DNA from: Xanthobacteraceae bacterium
Lineage (GTDB): Bacteria; Pseudomonadota; Alphaproteobacteria; Rhizobiales; Xanthobacteraceae
Assembly: GCA_019635635.1 (NCBI GenBank)
Contig: JAHBZB010000001.1
Location: 1,488,001-1,552,000 of the forward strand
Direction: 5' to 3'
DNA length: 64,000 bases
Shown in pieces: positions 50,705 to 59,543 of this stretch (position 1 is its first letter; every line of letters starts with the position of its first letter). The translations under genes were made by a program, and so were the position numbers. Under the pieces are notes generated by a model. That model ran no database searches and was not told where the DNA came from. It saw nothing but the letters and a program-made list of their open reading frames with translations.

Positions 50705-52000
50705 TCACGCCTTCTGCGAGGCGCGGAGCGCCTGGTTGAGATCGTCGATGATGTCGACGGCGTTTTCGATACCGACGGAGAGACGGATTAATTCCTCGCC
50801 GATGCCGGCCGCCTTGAGTTGTTCCGTATCCATCTGCTGATGCGTCGTGCTCGCGGGATGAATAACGAGTGTTTTGGCGTCGCCGACATTCGCAAGATGG
50901 CTGGCCAGCCGCAGGCTTTCGATAAATTTCCTGCCCGCTGCGCGTCCGCCCTTGATGCCGAAGCTCACGATCGAGCCCGCGCCGCGCGGCAGAAGCTTCT
51001 GCGCGAGCGCATGATCTTCGTGCGAGGTCAGGGATGGATGCAGCACCCACGCGACCGCCGGGTTTTTCGAAAGCGCGTCGAGTATCGCTTTTGTGTTCTC
51101 GACGTGCCGGTCCATTCGCACGCCAAGCGTCTCCGCTCCTTGCAAAATCTGGAAAGCGTTGGTCGGCGAAATGCAGGCGCCGAAATCGCGCAAACCCTCG
51201 GAACGCGCGCGCATCACAAAGGCCCAGGGTCCGTATTGTTCGGCGAAGTTGATGCCGTGATAGCCGGCGTAAGGTTCGGTGAGTTGCGGGAATTTTCCCG
51301 AGCCGATCCAGTCGAAACGTCCGCTATCGACGACGATGCCGCCGATCGCGATGCCGTGGCCGCCGATCCATTTGGTTAGCGAATGCATGACAAGATCGGC
51401 GCCTAGATCGAGCGGACGCGAGAGATAGGGCGTCGCAAAGGTATTGTCGATCAATAGCGGAATTTTCGCCGCATGCGCGATTTCCGCGACCTTCGGAATG
51501 TCGAGCACTTCGAGCCCGGGATTGCCGATGGTCTCGCCGATCACAAGCTTCGTGTTCGGCTTGATCGCGGCCTTGATACCGGCGTGGTCGCGCGGCTTCA
51601 CGAAGGTCGTGGTGATGCCGAAGCGCGGCAGCGTATGCGCGAGCAGATTGATCGTGCCACCATAGAGCGAAGCGGAAGCGACGATGTGGTCGCCGGCGTT
51701 CGCAATCGTCGCAATCGCGAGATGCATCGCGGCCATGCCGCTCGCAGTGGCGACCGCGCCGGCGCCGTTTTCGAGCGCGGCGATTCGCTCTTCCAGTACC
51801 GAGGTCGTTGGATTGGAGATGCGGGTATAGATGTTGCCCGCGCGCTCGAGATTGAAGAGCGCGGCGGCGTGATCGGTGTCCTGAAACACATAAGAAGTGG
51901 TCTGGTAGATCGGCACGGCGCGCGCGCCCGTCACGGGGTCCGGATGCTGGCCTGCATGCAGGCTCAAGGTTTCGAAGGCGGGCGGTTTCGGAGCGGCCAT
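50705..52000 (-). CDS. metY: O-acetylhomoserine sulfhydrylase (MetY-like)
   Basis: PLP enzyme of 431 residues from the ATG at 52000. Family motifs: AVPIYQTTSYVFQDTDHAA, FNLERAGNIYTRISNPTTS, SLYGGTINLLAHTLPRFGI, and the PLP lysine in MHSLTKWIGGHG. The length, with the long C-terminal part ending VGIENAVDIIDDL, fits the O-acetylhomoserine class. It forms homocysteine from O-acetylhomoserine and sulfide (or methanethiol). An upstream extension of the frame to 52210 is not conserved. I looked for a SAM-II-type riboswitch in the 245-base upstream gap and did not find a convincing match. Confidence 0.92.
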   Translation of the reverse strand: MAAPKPPAFETLSLHAGQHPDPVTGARAVPIYQTTSYVFQDTDHAAALFNLERAGNIYTRISNPTTSVLEERIAALENGAGAVATASGMAAMHLAIATIANAGDHIVASASLYGGTINLLAHTLPRFGITTTFVKPRDHAGIKAAIKPNTKLVIGETIGNPGLEVLDIPKVAEIAHAAKIPLLIDNTFATPYLSRPLDLGADLVMHSLTKWIGGHGIAIGGIVVDSGRFDWIGSGKFPQLTEPYAGYHGINFAEQYGPWAFVMRARSEGLRDFGACISPTNAFQILQGAETLGVRMDRHVENTKAILDALSKNPAVAWVLHPSLTSHEDHALAQKLLPRGAGSIVSFGIKGGRAAGRKFIESLRLASHLANVGDAKTLVIHPASTTHQQMDTEQLKAAGIGEELIRLSVGIENAVDIIDDLNQALRASQKA

Positions 52001-52245
52001 TTCGTTTTCTTTCGCGCGGATTGCTCCGTGCAATTTCGCCCGTAGCACTCGCGAGAGCAACGCATCGCGCGACGCAGCGCAAGTTCCTGTTGGACTTTTC
52101 CGGGAAGGGGCGGGACCTCTTTCTAGTGCGTTGCAGCGTGTTTTCCCTCTATTCCTGCCCATAAATCGTTGGTACACCAATCGAACGAGCTCCGACTTTT
52201 GGGGTCCCAACAGTCTTTGAACGAGAAAAAGCAGGGGAGAGACAA

Positions 52246-53469
52246 ATGAAATTCAACAGGAAGCTGCTCGCAGGCCTCGCCGCCGCGGCGGCGATCGGCC
52301 TCGGCGCGCCGTCGCTTTCGGCGCAGGACGCGCCGAAGTCGATCAAGATCGGTTACGCGATTTCCAAGACCGGCCCGAACGCGGGCGGCGCGAACATCAC
52401 GCAGATTCCGAATTACCAGCTCTGGGTTCAGGAAGTGAACGCCAAGGGCGGGTTGATGCTGAAGCAGTACGGCAAGCGCATCCCGATCGAAATCGTCGAG
52501 TACGACGACCGCTCCAACTCCGAAGAGGCGGTCCGCGCGGTCGAGCGCCTGATCGAGCAGGACAAGGTCGATCTCCTGCTGCCGCCGTGGGGCACGGGCA
52601 TCAACCTCGCGGTCGGCCCGACCTTCAACAAGCACGGCTTTCCGCAACTCACCTTCAGCGCCGTCACCGACCGCGCGCCGGAACTCGCCAAGCGCTGGCC
52701 GAACAGCTTCTGGTTCCTCGGCACCTCGAAGCAGTACATCGACGCACTTGTCGATCTGCTCGTGAAGCTGCGCAAGGAAGGCAAGATCAACGACCAGATC
52801 GCGATGGTCTCGGTCGCCGACGGTTTCGGTATCGACCTCTCGAAGGCCGCGCGCGCGGGATTCGAAAAGGCCGGCTTTAAAATCGTGTTCGACAAGAGCT
52901 ATCCGATCGGCACGCAGGACATGTCGCCGATCATCGGCGAAGCGCAGCGCTCGAAGGCAGATACCTTCGTCGCCTTCAGCTATCCGCCGGATACGGTCGC
53001 GATCACCGATCAGGCGCGGCTGACCGCATACGCGCCGAAGGTGATGTTCACCGGCGTCGGCACCGGCTTCCCGCTGTTCCCGCAGCGTTTCGGCGACAAC
53101 GTCGAGGGCATTATTTCGCTCGGCGGCTGGTCACGCGACAACAAGGCGACGATGGAGTACCGCGAGAAGATCCGGAAACTCGTGAACCGCGACCCGGACT
53201 ATTGGGGCAGCCAGATTGGCTACGCGTCGCTGCAGATGCTGGAACAGGCAATCGAGCGCGTCGGCAAGATCGACCGTCCGGCGATCATCAAGGAACTGCA
53301 GATCGGCACCTTCGACACGGTTCTCGGCAAGATCAAGCTCGAGAACAACCAGCCGAAGGATGCGTTCTGGCTGATCGGCCAATGGCAGAACGGCGTGTTC
53401 ACCGGCGTCGCGCCGCACCGCGCGGGGGCCGCCGACTTCATCGTTCCGAAGCCGGCCTGGAAGAAATAG
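52246..53469 (+). CDS. ABC transporter substrate-binding protein (LivK/branched-chain-amino-acid type)
   Basis: Periplasmic binding protein of 407 residues. Signal peptide of about 26 residues (KLLAGLAAAAAIGLGAPSLSAQ). The mature part has IKIGYAISKTGPNAGG at the N terminus and LLLPPWGTGINLAVGP, both type-I periplasmic-binding-protein patterns. Many such proteins bind aromatic acids or other carboxylates rather than amino acids. The downstream dioxygenase-like cupin suggests an aromatic or keto compound. Its start has GGGGAGAG directly upstream. Confidence 0.92.
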   Translation: MKFNRKLLAGLAAAAAIGLGAPSLSAQDAPKSIKIGYAISKTGPNAGGANITQIPNYQLWVQEVNAKGGLMLKQYGKRIPIEIVEYDDRSNSEEAVRAVERLIEQDKVDLLLPPWGTGINLAVGPTFNKHGFPQLTFSAVTDRAPELAKRWPNSFWFLGTSKQYIDALVDLLVKLRKEGKINDQIAMVSVADGFGIDLSKAARAGFEKAGFKIVFDKSYPIGTQDMSPIIGEAQRSKADTFVAFSYPPDTVAITDQARLTAYAPKVMFTGVGTGFPLFPQRFGDNVEGIISLGGWSRDNKATMEYREKIRKLVNRDPDYWGSQIGYASLQMLEQAIERVGKIDRPAIIKELQIGTFDTVLGKIKLENNQPKDAFWLIGQWQNGVFTGVAPHRAGAADFIVPKPAWKK

Positions 53470-53484
53470 ACGGACCGGCATGTG

Positions 53485-53516
53485 ACGCGGCGGGCCTCCT
53501 CCCAGGCCCGCCGCGT
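53485..53516 (+). terminator. Strong 13-bp hairpin between the binding-protein and permease genes
   Basis: ACGCGGCGGGCCT at 53485-53497 pairs perfectly with AGGCCCGCCGCGT at 53504-53516 across a CCTCCC loop, and TGCGTTTCGTT follows. In binding-protein operons such stems usually limit transcription into the permeases or protect the binding-protein mRNA end, so that the periplasmic protein is made in excess. Both roles fit here. Confidence 0.7.
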
Positions 53517-53552
53517 TGCGTTTCGTTCAGATAAAGCGCGAAGATCGAGTTC

Positions 53553-54425
53553 ATGTTCACGGAGCCGCTGCTTTCCGGCATCACGCTCGGAGGCATCTAC
53601 GCCCTGATCGCGATGGGCCTGACGCTGCAATACGGCGTCGCGCGCATCATGAATCTGTCCTACGGCGAGTCGCTCGTCGCGGCGGCCTTCGCCGCGCTGT
53701 GGCTGTTCACGTCGGTTTCGGTCAATCCGCTGATCGGCCTTTTCGTGATAGTGCCGGCGGCGGGTCTCACCAACTGGCTGATCTATCGCATCTTGCTGGT
53801 GCCGCTCGTGAAGCGCGCACCTTCGCGCGATGCGCTCGAGGTCGATTCCATACTCGCGACTTTCGGCCTGTTGTTCATCGCGCAGGGCGTGATGCTCGCG
53901 ATCTTCGGCGGCAACTATTTCAGCTACGACTTCCTCTCGATCCCGGTGAAAATCTTGGGCGCGACGATCTCGGCGAGCCGTCTGCTCGCACTCGGCTTCG
54001 CGGTGGTGATCGGGCTTGCGCTTTACCTCGGGCTTACCCGCACGCGGGCGGGTACTGCGATCCGCGCGGTCGCGGTCGACCCGGTGTCGGCGCAACTCGT
54101 CGCAATCGATGTGCGCGCCACGGCGGCGTTTGCCTACGCGCTCGGCGGCGCGCTGGTCGCGGCCGGCGGCGTGCTGGTTTCGATGTTTCTTACCTTCAAC
54201 GCCAATCTCGGCGTCGTCTTCACGATGAAGGCACTGATCGTGGTCATCATGGGGGGTGTCGGCAATTTGCTCGGCTGCCTCGTAGCGGGTCTCATCCTCG
54301 GGCTGACCGAAACTTTCGTCGCGACCTATGTGGATCCGGGCCTTACGCTTGCTGCGACCTACATCATCTTTATCCTTGTTCTGCTCTTGCGTCCGCAGGG
54401 CCTGTTCGGGACGCGGCGGTCATGA
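53553..54425 (+). CDS. livH: ABC transporter permease (LivH type)
   Basis: Inner-membrane permease of 290 residues with the LivH family pattern: ITLGGIYALIAMGLTLQYGVARIMNLSYG near the start, TRAGTAIRAVAVDPVSAQLVAIDV in the cytoplasmic loop, and GGVGNLLGCLVAGLILGLTE. Overlaps the livM-type start by four bases. It follows the hairpin after the binding-protein gene. Confidence 0.93.
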   Translation: MFTEPLLSGITLGGIYALIAMGLTLQYGVARIMNLSYGESLVAAAFAALWLFTSVSVNPLIGLFVIVPAAGLTNWLIYRILLVPLVKRAPSRDALEVDSILATFGLLFIAQGVMLAIFGGNYFSYDFLSIPVKILGATISASRLLALGFAVVIGLALYLGLTRTRAGTAIRAVAVDPVSAQLVAIDVRATAAFAYALGGALVAAGGVLVSMFLTFNANLGVVFTMKALIVVIMGGVGNLLGCLVAGLILGLTETFVATYVDPGLTLAATYIIFILVLLLRPQGLFGTRRS

Positions 54426-55360
54426 GCGCGCGCAACGTCTCCATTGCCGTTGCGCTTGCCGCTCTCGTTGTGGCGCTCGCCTTCGTGCCGTCGGTCGCGA
54501 ACGGCTATCAATTGTCGCTCGCCATTAACATCATGAACTACACGGTGCTCGCGACCGCGTGGACGCTATTCTCCGGCCCCACGCGCTACGTGTCGCTTGC
54601 GACCGTCGCCTTCTTCGGCATCGGCGCCTATACGGTCGCGGTGCTCGGCGAGGTGCTCGCCTGGCCGCTGGTGCTGCTCGTCGCGTTCGCGATCGGCTTT
54701 GTGCTTTCGCTGTTCGTGGGGCTTGCCACGCTGCGCCTGTCCGGGGTCTATTTCGTGATCTTCACGTTCGGTCTCGCCGAACTCGTGCGCCAGCTCGTGA
54801 CCTGGTACGAGGTGAACGTCACCCGCACGCTGGGCCGTTACGTCTTCGTCGATATCACGACCGAGCAGATCTACTGGCAATTGCTTGCGCTTGCGGTTGT
54901 CGTATTTCTCTCCGGCTGGCTCATTCAGCGCTCGAAGCTGGGTCTTGCGCTTCGCGTCATCGGCGACGACGAAGCGGTCGCGCGGCATGTCGGCATCAAC
55001 ACCACGCTTGCGAAGGTCGTGCTGTTCGCTTTCAGCGCATCTTTCATGACGCTTGCGGGCGCGGTGATGGCGCCGCGCTGGACCTATATTGATCCGGCGA
55101 TCGCGTTTAACCCTGTGGTGTCGTTTCAGGTGCTGATCATGGCGCTCTTGGGCGGCGTGCAGCGGCTCTATGGTCCGGTGTTCGGCGTGATCCCGCTCGT
55201 CATGCTGTTCGAGGTGCTGCTTGCGAAGTTTCCGAACCACTTCAGCATCATGGTCGGCATTGCGTTTCTTTTGATCGTATATGCGATTCCGCGCGGCATC
55301 GTTGGCCTGATCGAAGGCGCGCAGCTTTCGCTCTTTCGCATGAAGGGAGCCAAGGCATGA
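54422..55360 (+). CDS. livM: ABC transporter permease (LivM type)
   Basis: Permease of 312 residues from the ATG at 54422 that overlaps the livH stop. The LivM patterns are seen: NYTVLATAWTLFSGPTRYVSLATVAFFGIGAY, then GLALRVIGDDEAVARHVGINTTLAKVVLFAFSA, and a GGVQRLYGPVFG loop. It is the second permease of the importer. It overlaps the first ATPase gene by four bases. Confidence 0.93.
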   Translation: MSARNVSIAVALAALVVALAFVPSVANGYQLSLAINIMNYTVLATAWTLFSGPTRYVSLATVAFFGIGAYTVAVLGEVLAWPLVLLVAFAIGFVLSLFVGLATLRLSGVYFVIFTFGLAELVRQLVTWYEVNVTRTLGRYVFVDITTEQIYWQLLALAVVVFLSGWLIQRSKLGLALRVIGDDEAVARHVGINTTLAKVVLFAFSASFMTLAGAVMAPRWTYIDPAIAFNPVVSFQVLIMALLGGVQRLYGPVFGVIPLVMLFEVLLAKFPNHFSIMVGIAFLLIVYAIPRGIVGLIEGAQLSLFRMKGAKA

Positions 55361-56088
55361 GCGCGCCGCTGCTCTTGGTTTCAGGTCTCACGCGTCGCTT
55401 CGGCGGCCTCGTCGCGGTCGATGGCGTGACGTTGGAAGTGCATCCCGGCGAGATCGTCGGGCTGCTCGGTCCGAACGGCTCCGGCAAGACGACCGTGCTC
55501 AATCTCATTTCGGGGGCGCTGAAATCGGATGCCGGTTCGGTGTCGCTGCGGGGGCAGGCACTCGAAAAGCTGCCTGCGTTCAGGATCGCACGCGAAGGCG
55601 TGGCGCGCACCTTCCAGCTCGTGCGCGTGCTCGGCTCCATGACCTGCAAGGAAAACGTGATCGCGGGTCTCGCTTTCGGCACGAAAAGCCGCTGGGGCAA
55701 TGAGGCCGATGCCGCGGCGCTCGCGCTGCTTGACCGGGTTGGTCTTGGCGGGCGTGCAGATGTTATGACTTCGGAACTGACCTATATCGACCAGAAACGG
55801 CTCGAGCTTGCCCGCGCGCTCGCGATGCAGCCGGAGCTTCTCTTGCTCGACGAATGGCTCGCGGGACTGAACCCGACCGAATTGCGCGATGGCATCGAAC
55901 TCGTGCGCTCGCTGCGCGCGGAAGGCCGCACGATTTTGATGGTCGAGCATGTGATGGATGCGATCCGTTCGCTCTGCGACCGCTGCTACGTGATGAACGC
56001 GGGCAAGAAGATCGCGGAAGGTAAGCCGAAAGACGTGCTCGCCGACCCGGAAGTAATCCGCGCCTATCTGGGAGACGCGGATGCTTGA
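55357..56088 (+). CDS. livG: ABC transporter ATP-binding protein (LivG type), variant signature
   Basis: ATPase of 243 residues. Walker A GPNGSGKTT is normal, and the LivG-type C terminus (ILMVEHVMDAIRSLCDRCYVM) is present. The ABC signature reads SELTYIDQKRLELARAL, in which the usual LSxGQ glycine is replaced, and the Walker B segment is LLLLDEWLAGLNP with Trp where most have Pro. Signature changes of this kind may occur in a subfamily that relies on the partner ATPase's intact site. Overlaps the livF-type gene by eight bases. Confidence 0.92.
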   Translation: MSAPLLLVSGLTRRFGGLVAVDGVTLEVHPGEIVGLLGPNGSGKTTVLNLISGALKSDAGSVSLRGQALEKLPAFRIAREGVARTFQLVRVLGSMTCKENVIAGLAFGTKSRWGNEADAAALALLDRVGLGGRADVMTSELTYIDQKRLELARALAMQPELLLLDEWLAGLNPTELRDGIELVRSLRAEGRTILMVEHVMDAIRSLCDRCYVMNAGKKIAEGKPKDVLADPEVIRAYLGDADA

Positions 56089-56788
56089 GGTTTCGGGTCT
56101 TTCGGTCGCCTATGGCAAGCATCGCGCGCTCGACGATGTGTCGCTTTCGGTCGCGCAACGCGAGATCGTGGTGATCCTGGGCGCGAACGGCTCGGGCAAG
56201 ACCTCGCTCCTGAAGGCGATTGCCGGCGTCGTGCCGAAATCCGTATCGCGGATTTCGCTCTGCGGCCGCGATCTCGACAAGATGCGCGCGAACGACATCG
56301 TCGAAGCGGGGCTTGCGCTGGTACCGGAAGGGCGCGGGATTTTCGGCGAGCTCACGGTTCGCGAAAACCTGCTGCTCGGCGCTTACGCGAAGCGGGCGCG
56401 CGCAAAGGAGAGAGAGAATCTCGAACGCGCGATTTCGCTGTTTCCCAAGCTCGCGCAGCGCATGAAGCAGGCCGCGAACACCATGAGCGGCGGCGAGCAG
56501 CAGATGGTCGCAATCGGCCGTGCGCTGATGTCGGCGCCCGACATTCTCCTGCTCGACGAGCCGTCGCTCGGCCTTGCGCCGGTGGTCTGCGGCGAGTTGT
56601 TCGCCTCGCTCGGCAAGATCCGCGAGGCCGGGATCGGCGTGTTGCTGGTCGAGCAGAACGCGAAGCGCAGTCTCCAGATCGCCGACCGCGGCTACTTGAT
56701 CGAAACCGGCCGCATCACCGGCGAAGGAAGCGCGGCGCAGTTGCGCGAGGACCCGGCCGTGCAGCGCGCTTATCTCGGGGTCGCGTGA
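56081..56788 (+). CDS. livF: ABC transporter ATP-binding protein (LivF type)
   Basis: ATPase of 235 residues, with an intact Walker A (GANGSGKTS), signature MSGGEQQMVAIGRALM, Walker B LLLDEPSLGLAP and VEQNAKRSL switch region. It pairs with the LivG-type ATPase. Its stop is two bases before the SDR gene, so the catabolic genes downstream are in the same operon as the importer. Confidence 0.93.
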   Translation: MLEVSGLSVAYGKHRALDDVSLSVAQREIVVILGANGSGKTSLLKAIAGVVPKSVSRISLCGRDLDKMRANDIVEAGLALVPEGRGIFGELTVRENLLLGAYAKRARAKERENLERAISLFPKLAQRMKQAANTMSGGEQQMVAIGRALMSAPDILLLDEPSLGLAPVVCGELFASLGKIREAGIGVLLVEQNAKRSLQIADRGYLIETGRITGEGSAAQLREDPAVQRAYLGVA

Positions 56789-56789
56789 G

Positions 56790-57554
56790 ATGGGCAAACT
56801 CGACGGCAAGGTTTGTGTCGTGACGGGTGCGGCGGGAAGCCTCGGTCTTGCCGCGACCGAAGCGATGCTCGCAGAAGGTGCGAAAGTGTTGCTCGTCGAC
56901 CGCACGAACCAGCAACTCGCCGCAGCCGCGAAGTCGCTCGAGAAATACAAGGACCGCCTTGCGATCTGCGCCGCGAACGTCGCAGAGGTTTCCGAGACAA
57001 AAAAGTATGTCGAAGAGGCGGCGAAGCATTTCGGCCGGATCGACGTCCTGTTCTCGAACGCCGGAATTTCCGGCGTGATTGCGCCGATCGCCCAATATCC
57101 TGACGAATTGTTTGACCAGGTGATGGCGGTGAATGTGCGCGCGTCGTTCCTCGCCATTAAATATGCGCAGCCTCACATGAACGACGGCGGCAGCATTATC
57201 GTGACCTCGAGCGTGGTGGGCGTGACTTCCGACCCCGGTATCTGCGCTTACGCGACTTCGAAACACGCGGTGATCGGGCTGGTGCGTACTGCCGCCAAGG
57301 AACTCGCGGGCCGCAATATTCGCGTCAACATCCTAGCACCCGGGCCGATCGACAACTCGTTTCAGAAAAATATCGAAGACGGCATCACGCAGGCCACGGG
57401 CCACGACGGCACCAAGCTGCTCGATGCCGTTATTCCGCTGCATCGCCATGCGCAGGCGGACGAAGTCGCGAGGATGGTGCTGTTTCTCGCCTCGAGCGAC
57501 AGCAGCTTCTCGACCGGCAGCGTGTTCATGGCCGACGGCGGAATGCACATCTAG
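56790..57554 (+). CDS. SDR-family oxidoreductase
   Basis: Classical short-chain dehydrogenase of 254 residues. The cofactor motif TGAAGSLGLAATEA is at 12-25 with Asp37 in LVDRT, indicating NAD preference. Catalytic Ser140, Tyr154 (CAYATSK) and Lys158 are intact, and it ends VFMADGGMHI. It follows the ABC ATPase directly and precedes the cupin dioxygenase-like gene; it may oxidise an alcohol to the ketone that the cupin acts on. Confidence 0.9.
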   Translation: MGKLDGKVCVVTGAAGSLGLAATEAMLAEGAKVLLVDRTNQQLAAAAKSLEKYKDRLAICAANVAEVSETKKYVEEAAKHFGRIDVLFSNAGISGVIAPIAQYPDELFDQVMAVNVRASFLAIKYAQPHMNDGGSIIVTSSVVGVTSDPGICAYATSKHAVIGLVRTAAKELAGRNIRVNILAPGPIDNSFQKNIEDGITQATGHDGTKLLDAVIPLHRHAQADEVARMVLFLASSDSSFSTGSVFMADGGMHI

Positions 57555-57592
57555 CGGAGCGAAATACGAAAACGAGCAAGCAGGAGGACGAA

Positions 57593-58126
57593 ATGCCCGA
57601 GCTAGCCACCAACGAATTCTGGAAAGACCTGAAGCCGATCACGCGCGTGTTTCAGCCGGACGCGCTACCCGAGGTCTACACCAAGAACGCGGCGACCGAC
57701 GACGAGCGCTATTACGTTCCCTTCACCGAAACGGTTTCGTCGCGCCCGCTCTGGATTTCGCCGTCGCAGAACAAGTGGTGCGACATCCTGATGGCGAAGA
57801 AGGCGGGTCTCGTGAACCGCCACTACCATCCACACGAAGTCTTCGCCTACACGATCTCGGGTAAATGGGGTTATCTCGAACATGATTGGACCGCGACCGC
57901 GGGCGATTTCGTGTATGAAACGCCGGGCGAGGGACACACGCTGGTCGCCTATGAAAGCGACCAACCGATGAAGGTGTTCTTTCAGGTGAAAGGCCCGCTG
58001 GTCTGGCTCGACGAGAAGGGCGAGGCGAACGGCTTTTTCGATGTCCACGACTACATCGGGATGTGCAAGGCGCATTACGAAAAGGTCGGGATCGGCGCGG
58101 ACTACATCAAGAAGCTGTTTCGTTAA
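57593..58126 (+). CDS. Cupin protein, 2,4'-dihydroxyacetophenone-dioxygenase-like
   Basis: Cupin of 177 residues. The metal-binding motif has His77 and His79 ([20 protein letters not shown]) and His115 ([12 protein letters not shown]). This spacing and surrounding sequence resemble 2,4'-dihydroxyacetophenone dioxygenase, an iron enzyme that splits the C-C bond next to an acyl group to give a carboxylic acid and formate. The importer and SDR upstream would fit uptake and oxidation of a hydroxyacyl aromatic. The substrate is inferred, not seen; other cupins of this clan have unknown roles. GGAGG at 57582-57586 is the ribosome-binding site. Confidence 0.78.
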   Translation: MPELATNEFWKDLKPITRVFQPDALPEVYTKNAATDDERYYVPFTETVSSRPLWISPSQNKWCDILMAKKAGLVNRHYHPHEVFAYTISGKWGYLEHDWTATAGDFVYETPGEGHTLVAYESDQPMKVFFQVKGPLVWLDEKGEANGFFDVHDYIGMCKAHYEKVGIGADYIKKLFR

Positions 58127-58167
58127 GCCGCATTCCGCGTCCGCCGGTTTCGTCGCATAGTCGGATC

Positions 58168-58659
58168 ATGGTGAGACGCGATGAAATCCGTGCGGGCGAA
58201 GTGGCGGTCGAGGCACCGGAAGCGAACGATGCCGGGATCGTTTTCATCGGCCGCATCCACACGCCATGGCAGGACCGGATGGAGTGCCCCCGGCAAGGGC
58301 GCCATGACGGCCCGGTCTGCCGGATCGAGATTTTCAAGCCATGGGCCGCGGGGCTGCACGGCATCGAGAGATATGCGCAGCTCGAAGTGCTCTACTGGCT
58401 CGACAAGTCGCGGCGCGATCTCGTCATGCAGAGTCCGAAAAGCGACGGCGAAACGCGCGGGGTGTTCTCGCTGCGCTCGCCGGTACGTCCGAACCCGATC
58501 GGTACGTCGCTCGCGAAATTCGAGCGGGTCGAGGGAAATTCGGTCTATGTGCGCGGACTCGATTGCCTCGACGGTACGCCGCTCGTGGACCTAAAGCCGG
58601 ATCGCTGCCTGTTCACGCCGCTCGCTCCGCCGCAGCCGGGCGATTTTCAGAAGGGCTGA
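58168..58659 (+). CDS. TrmO/TsaA-family tRNA m6t6A37 methyltransferase-like protein
   Basis: Protein of 163 residues from the ATG at 58168. The TsaA/TrmO (YaeB) pattern is present: [12 protein letters not shown], then [20 protein letters not shown], and [21 protein letters not shown] with the conserved R-S-P-x-R-P-N-P-I-G. Known TrmO methylates threonylcarbamoyladenosine at position 37 of tRNA(Thr). Some bacterial homologues act on other substrates. It converges on the aldo/keto reductase gene with a ten-base gap. Confidence 0.88.
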   Translation: MVRRDEIRAGEVAVEAPEANDAGIVFIGRIHTPWQDRMECPRQGRHDGPVCRIEIFKPWAAGLHGIERYAQLEVLYWLDKSRRDLVMQSPKSDGETRGVFSLRSPVRPNPIGTSLAKFERVEGNSVYVRGLDCLDGTPLVDLKPDRCLFTPLAPPQPGDFQKG

Positions 58660-58669
58660 GCGCCGGCCT

Positions 58670-59512
58670 TCAAAGCATCGGCAGGCTTCTCGGCCGCCCC
58701 AGCGGAAACGCCTTTTCGATATTTTCGATTTCCTGCGCCGTCAGTTCGAGGCTACCTGCGCCCGCGTTTTCTTCCGTATGCGCGACCTTCGATGCTTTGG
58801 GAATCGCGAACACGCTTTTGCGTCGCGTGAGAAAAGCGAGCGCGACCTGTCTTGGTGTCGCGTCGCGCGCGTCCGCAATTTCAGCGAGTGCCTTGCCGCC
58901 GGGCGAAGACAAGGGCGGCATCGCGCTCTGCCCGAAGGGGCTGTAGGCGACGACCGCGATATCGTTTCGCTCGCACCACGGAATTACCGCGTGTTCGATC
59001 GCACGCTCGCGCAGATGATAGAGCACCTGATTGCAGGCGATTCTGCCTTTGCCCGCGACTTTCAGCGCTTCCTCGAGATCGTCTTCATCGAAGTTGGAAA
59101 CGCCCCAGGAGCGGATTTTCCCCGCGGCCTTCAATTCCTCGAAAGCAGCGAAGGTTTCCGAAAGCGGATAAGACCCGCGCCAGTGCAGTAGATAGCAGTC
59201 GAGGTAATCCGTCTTCAGTTGCTTGAGCGAGCGCTCGCAGGCCGCAAGTGTGCCTTTGCGAGACGCGTTCGACGGCAGCACTTTCGAGACGACGAACACC
59301 TTGTCGCGTTTCCCCGCAATCGCCTCGCCGGCGAGCGCCTCGGCGCGGCCGGAGCCATACATCTCCGCGGTGTCGATATGCGTCATGCCGAGATCGATGC
59401 CGCGGGCAAGCGTACGCAGCGCATCCGCGCGCGGCGCCAGTTCGAGATTCCATGTTCCCTGACCGATGACGGACACGGCGGGCGCCGCTGGCCCGAAAGG
59501 ACGCGTTTTCAT
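58670..59512 (-). CDS. Aldo/keto reductase
   Basis: NADPH-dependent aldo/keto reductase of 280 residues with the full catalytic tetrad: Asp47 (THIDTAEMYGSG), Tyr52, Lys77 (VVSKV) and His110 (CYLLHW). Cofactor-binding end pattern is FAIPKASKVAH. The substrate is not determinable. It is transcribed in the same direction as the cyclopropane-synthase operon, with a 31-base gap after it, so it may be cotranscribed. Confidence 0.9.
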   Translation of the reverse strand: MKTRPFGPAAPAVSVIGQGTWNLELAPRADALRTLARGIDLGMTHIDTAEMYGSGRAEALAGEAIAGKRDKVFVVSKVLPSNASRKGTLAACERSLKQLKTDYLDCYLLHWRGSYPLSETFAAFEELKAAGKIRSWGVSNFDEDDLEEALKVAGKGRIACNQVLYHLRERAIEHAVIPWCERNDIAVVAYSPFGQSAMPPLSSPGGKALAEIADARDATPRQVALAFLTRRKSVFAIPKASKVAHTEENAGAGSLELTAQEIENIEKAFPLGRPRSLPML

Positions 59513-59543
59513 TCTAAGAGTGTCGCGAAGCGCAGCCGCACGG

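Noticed and set aside
52001-52245. Possible SAM-II-type riboswitch upstream of metY
   Set aside because: SAM-responsive RNAs are common before metY/metZ genes in alphaproteobacteria, so I read the minus-strand leader for the conserved loops. I found no convincing match to the core.
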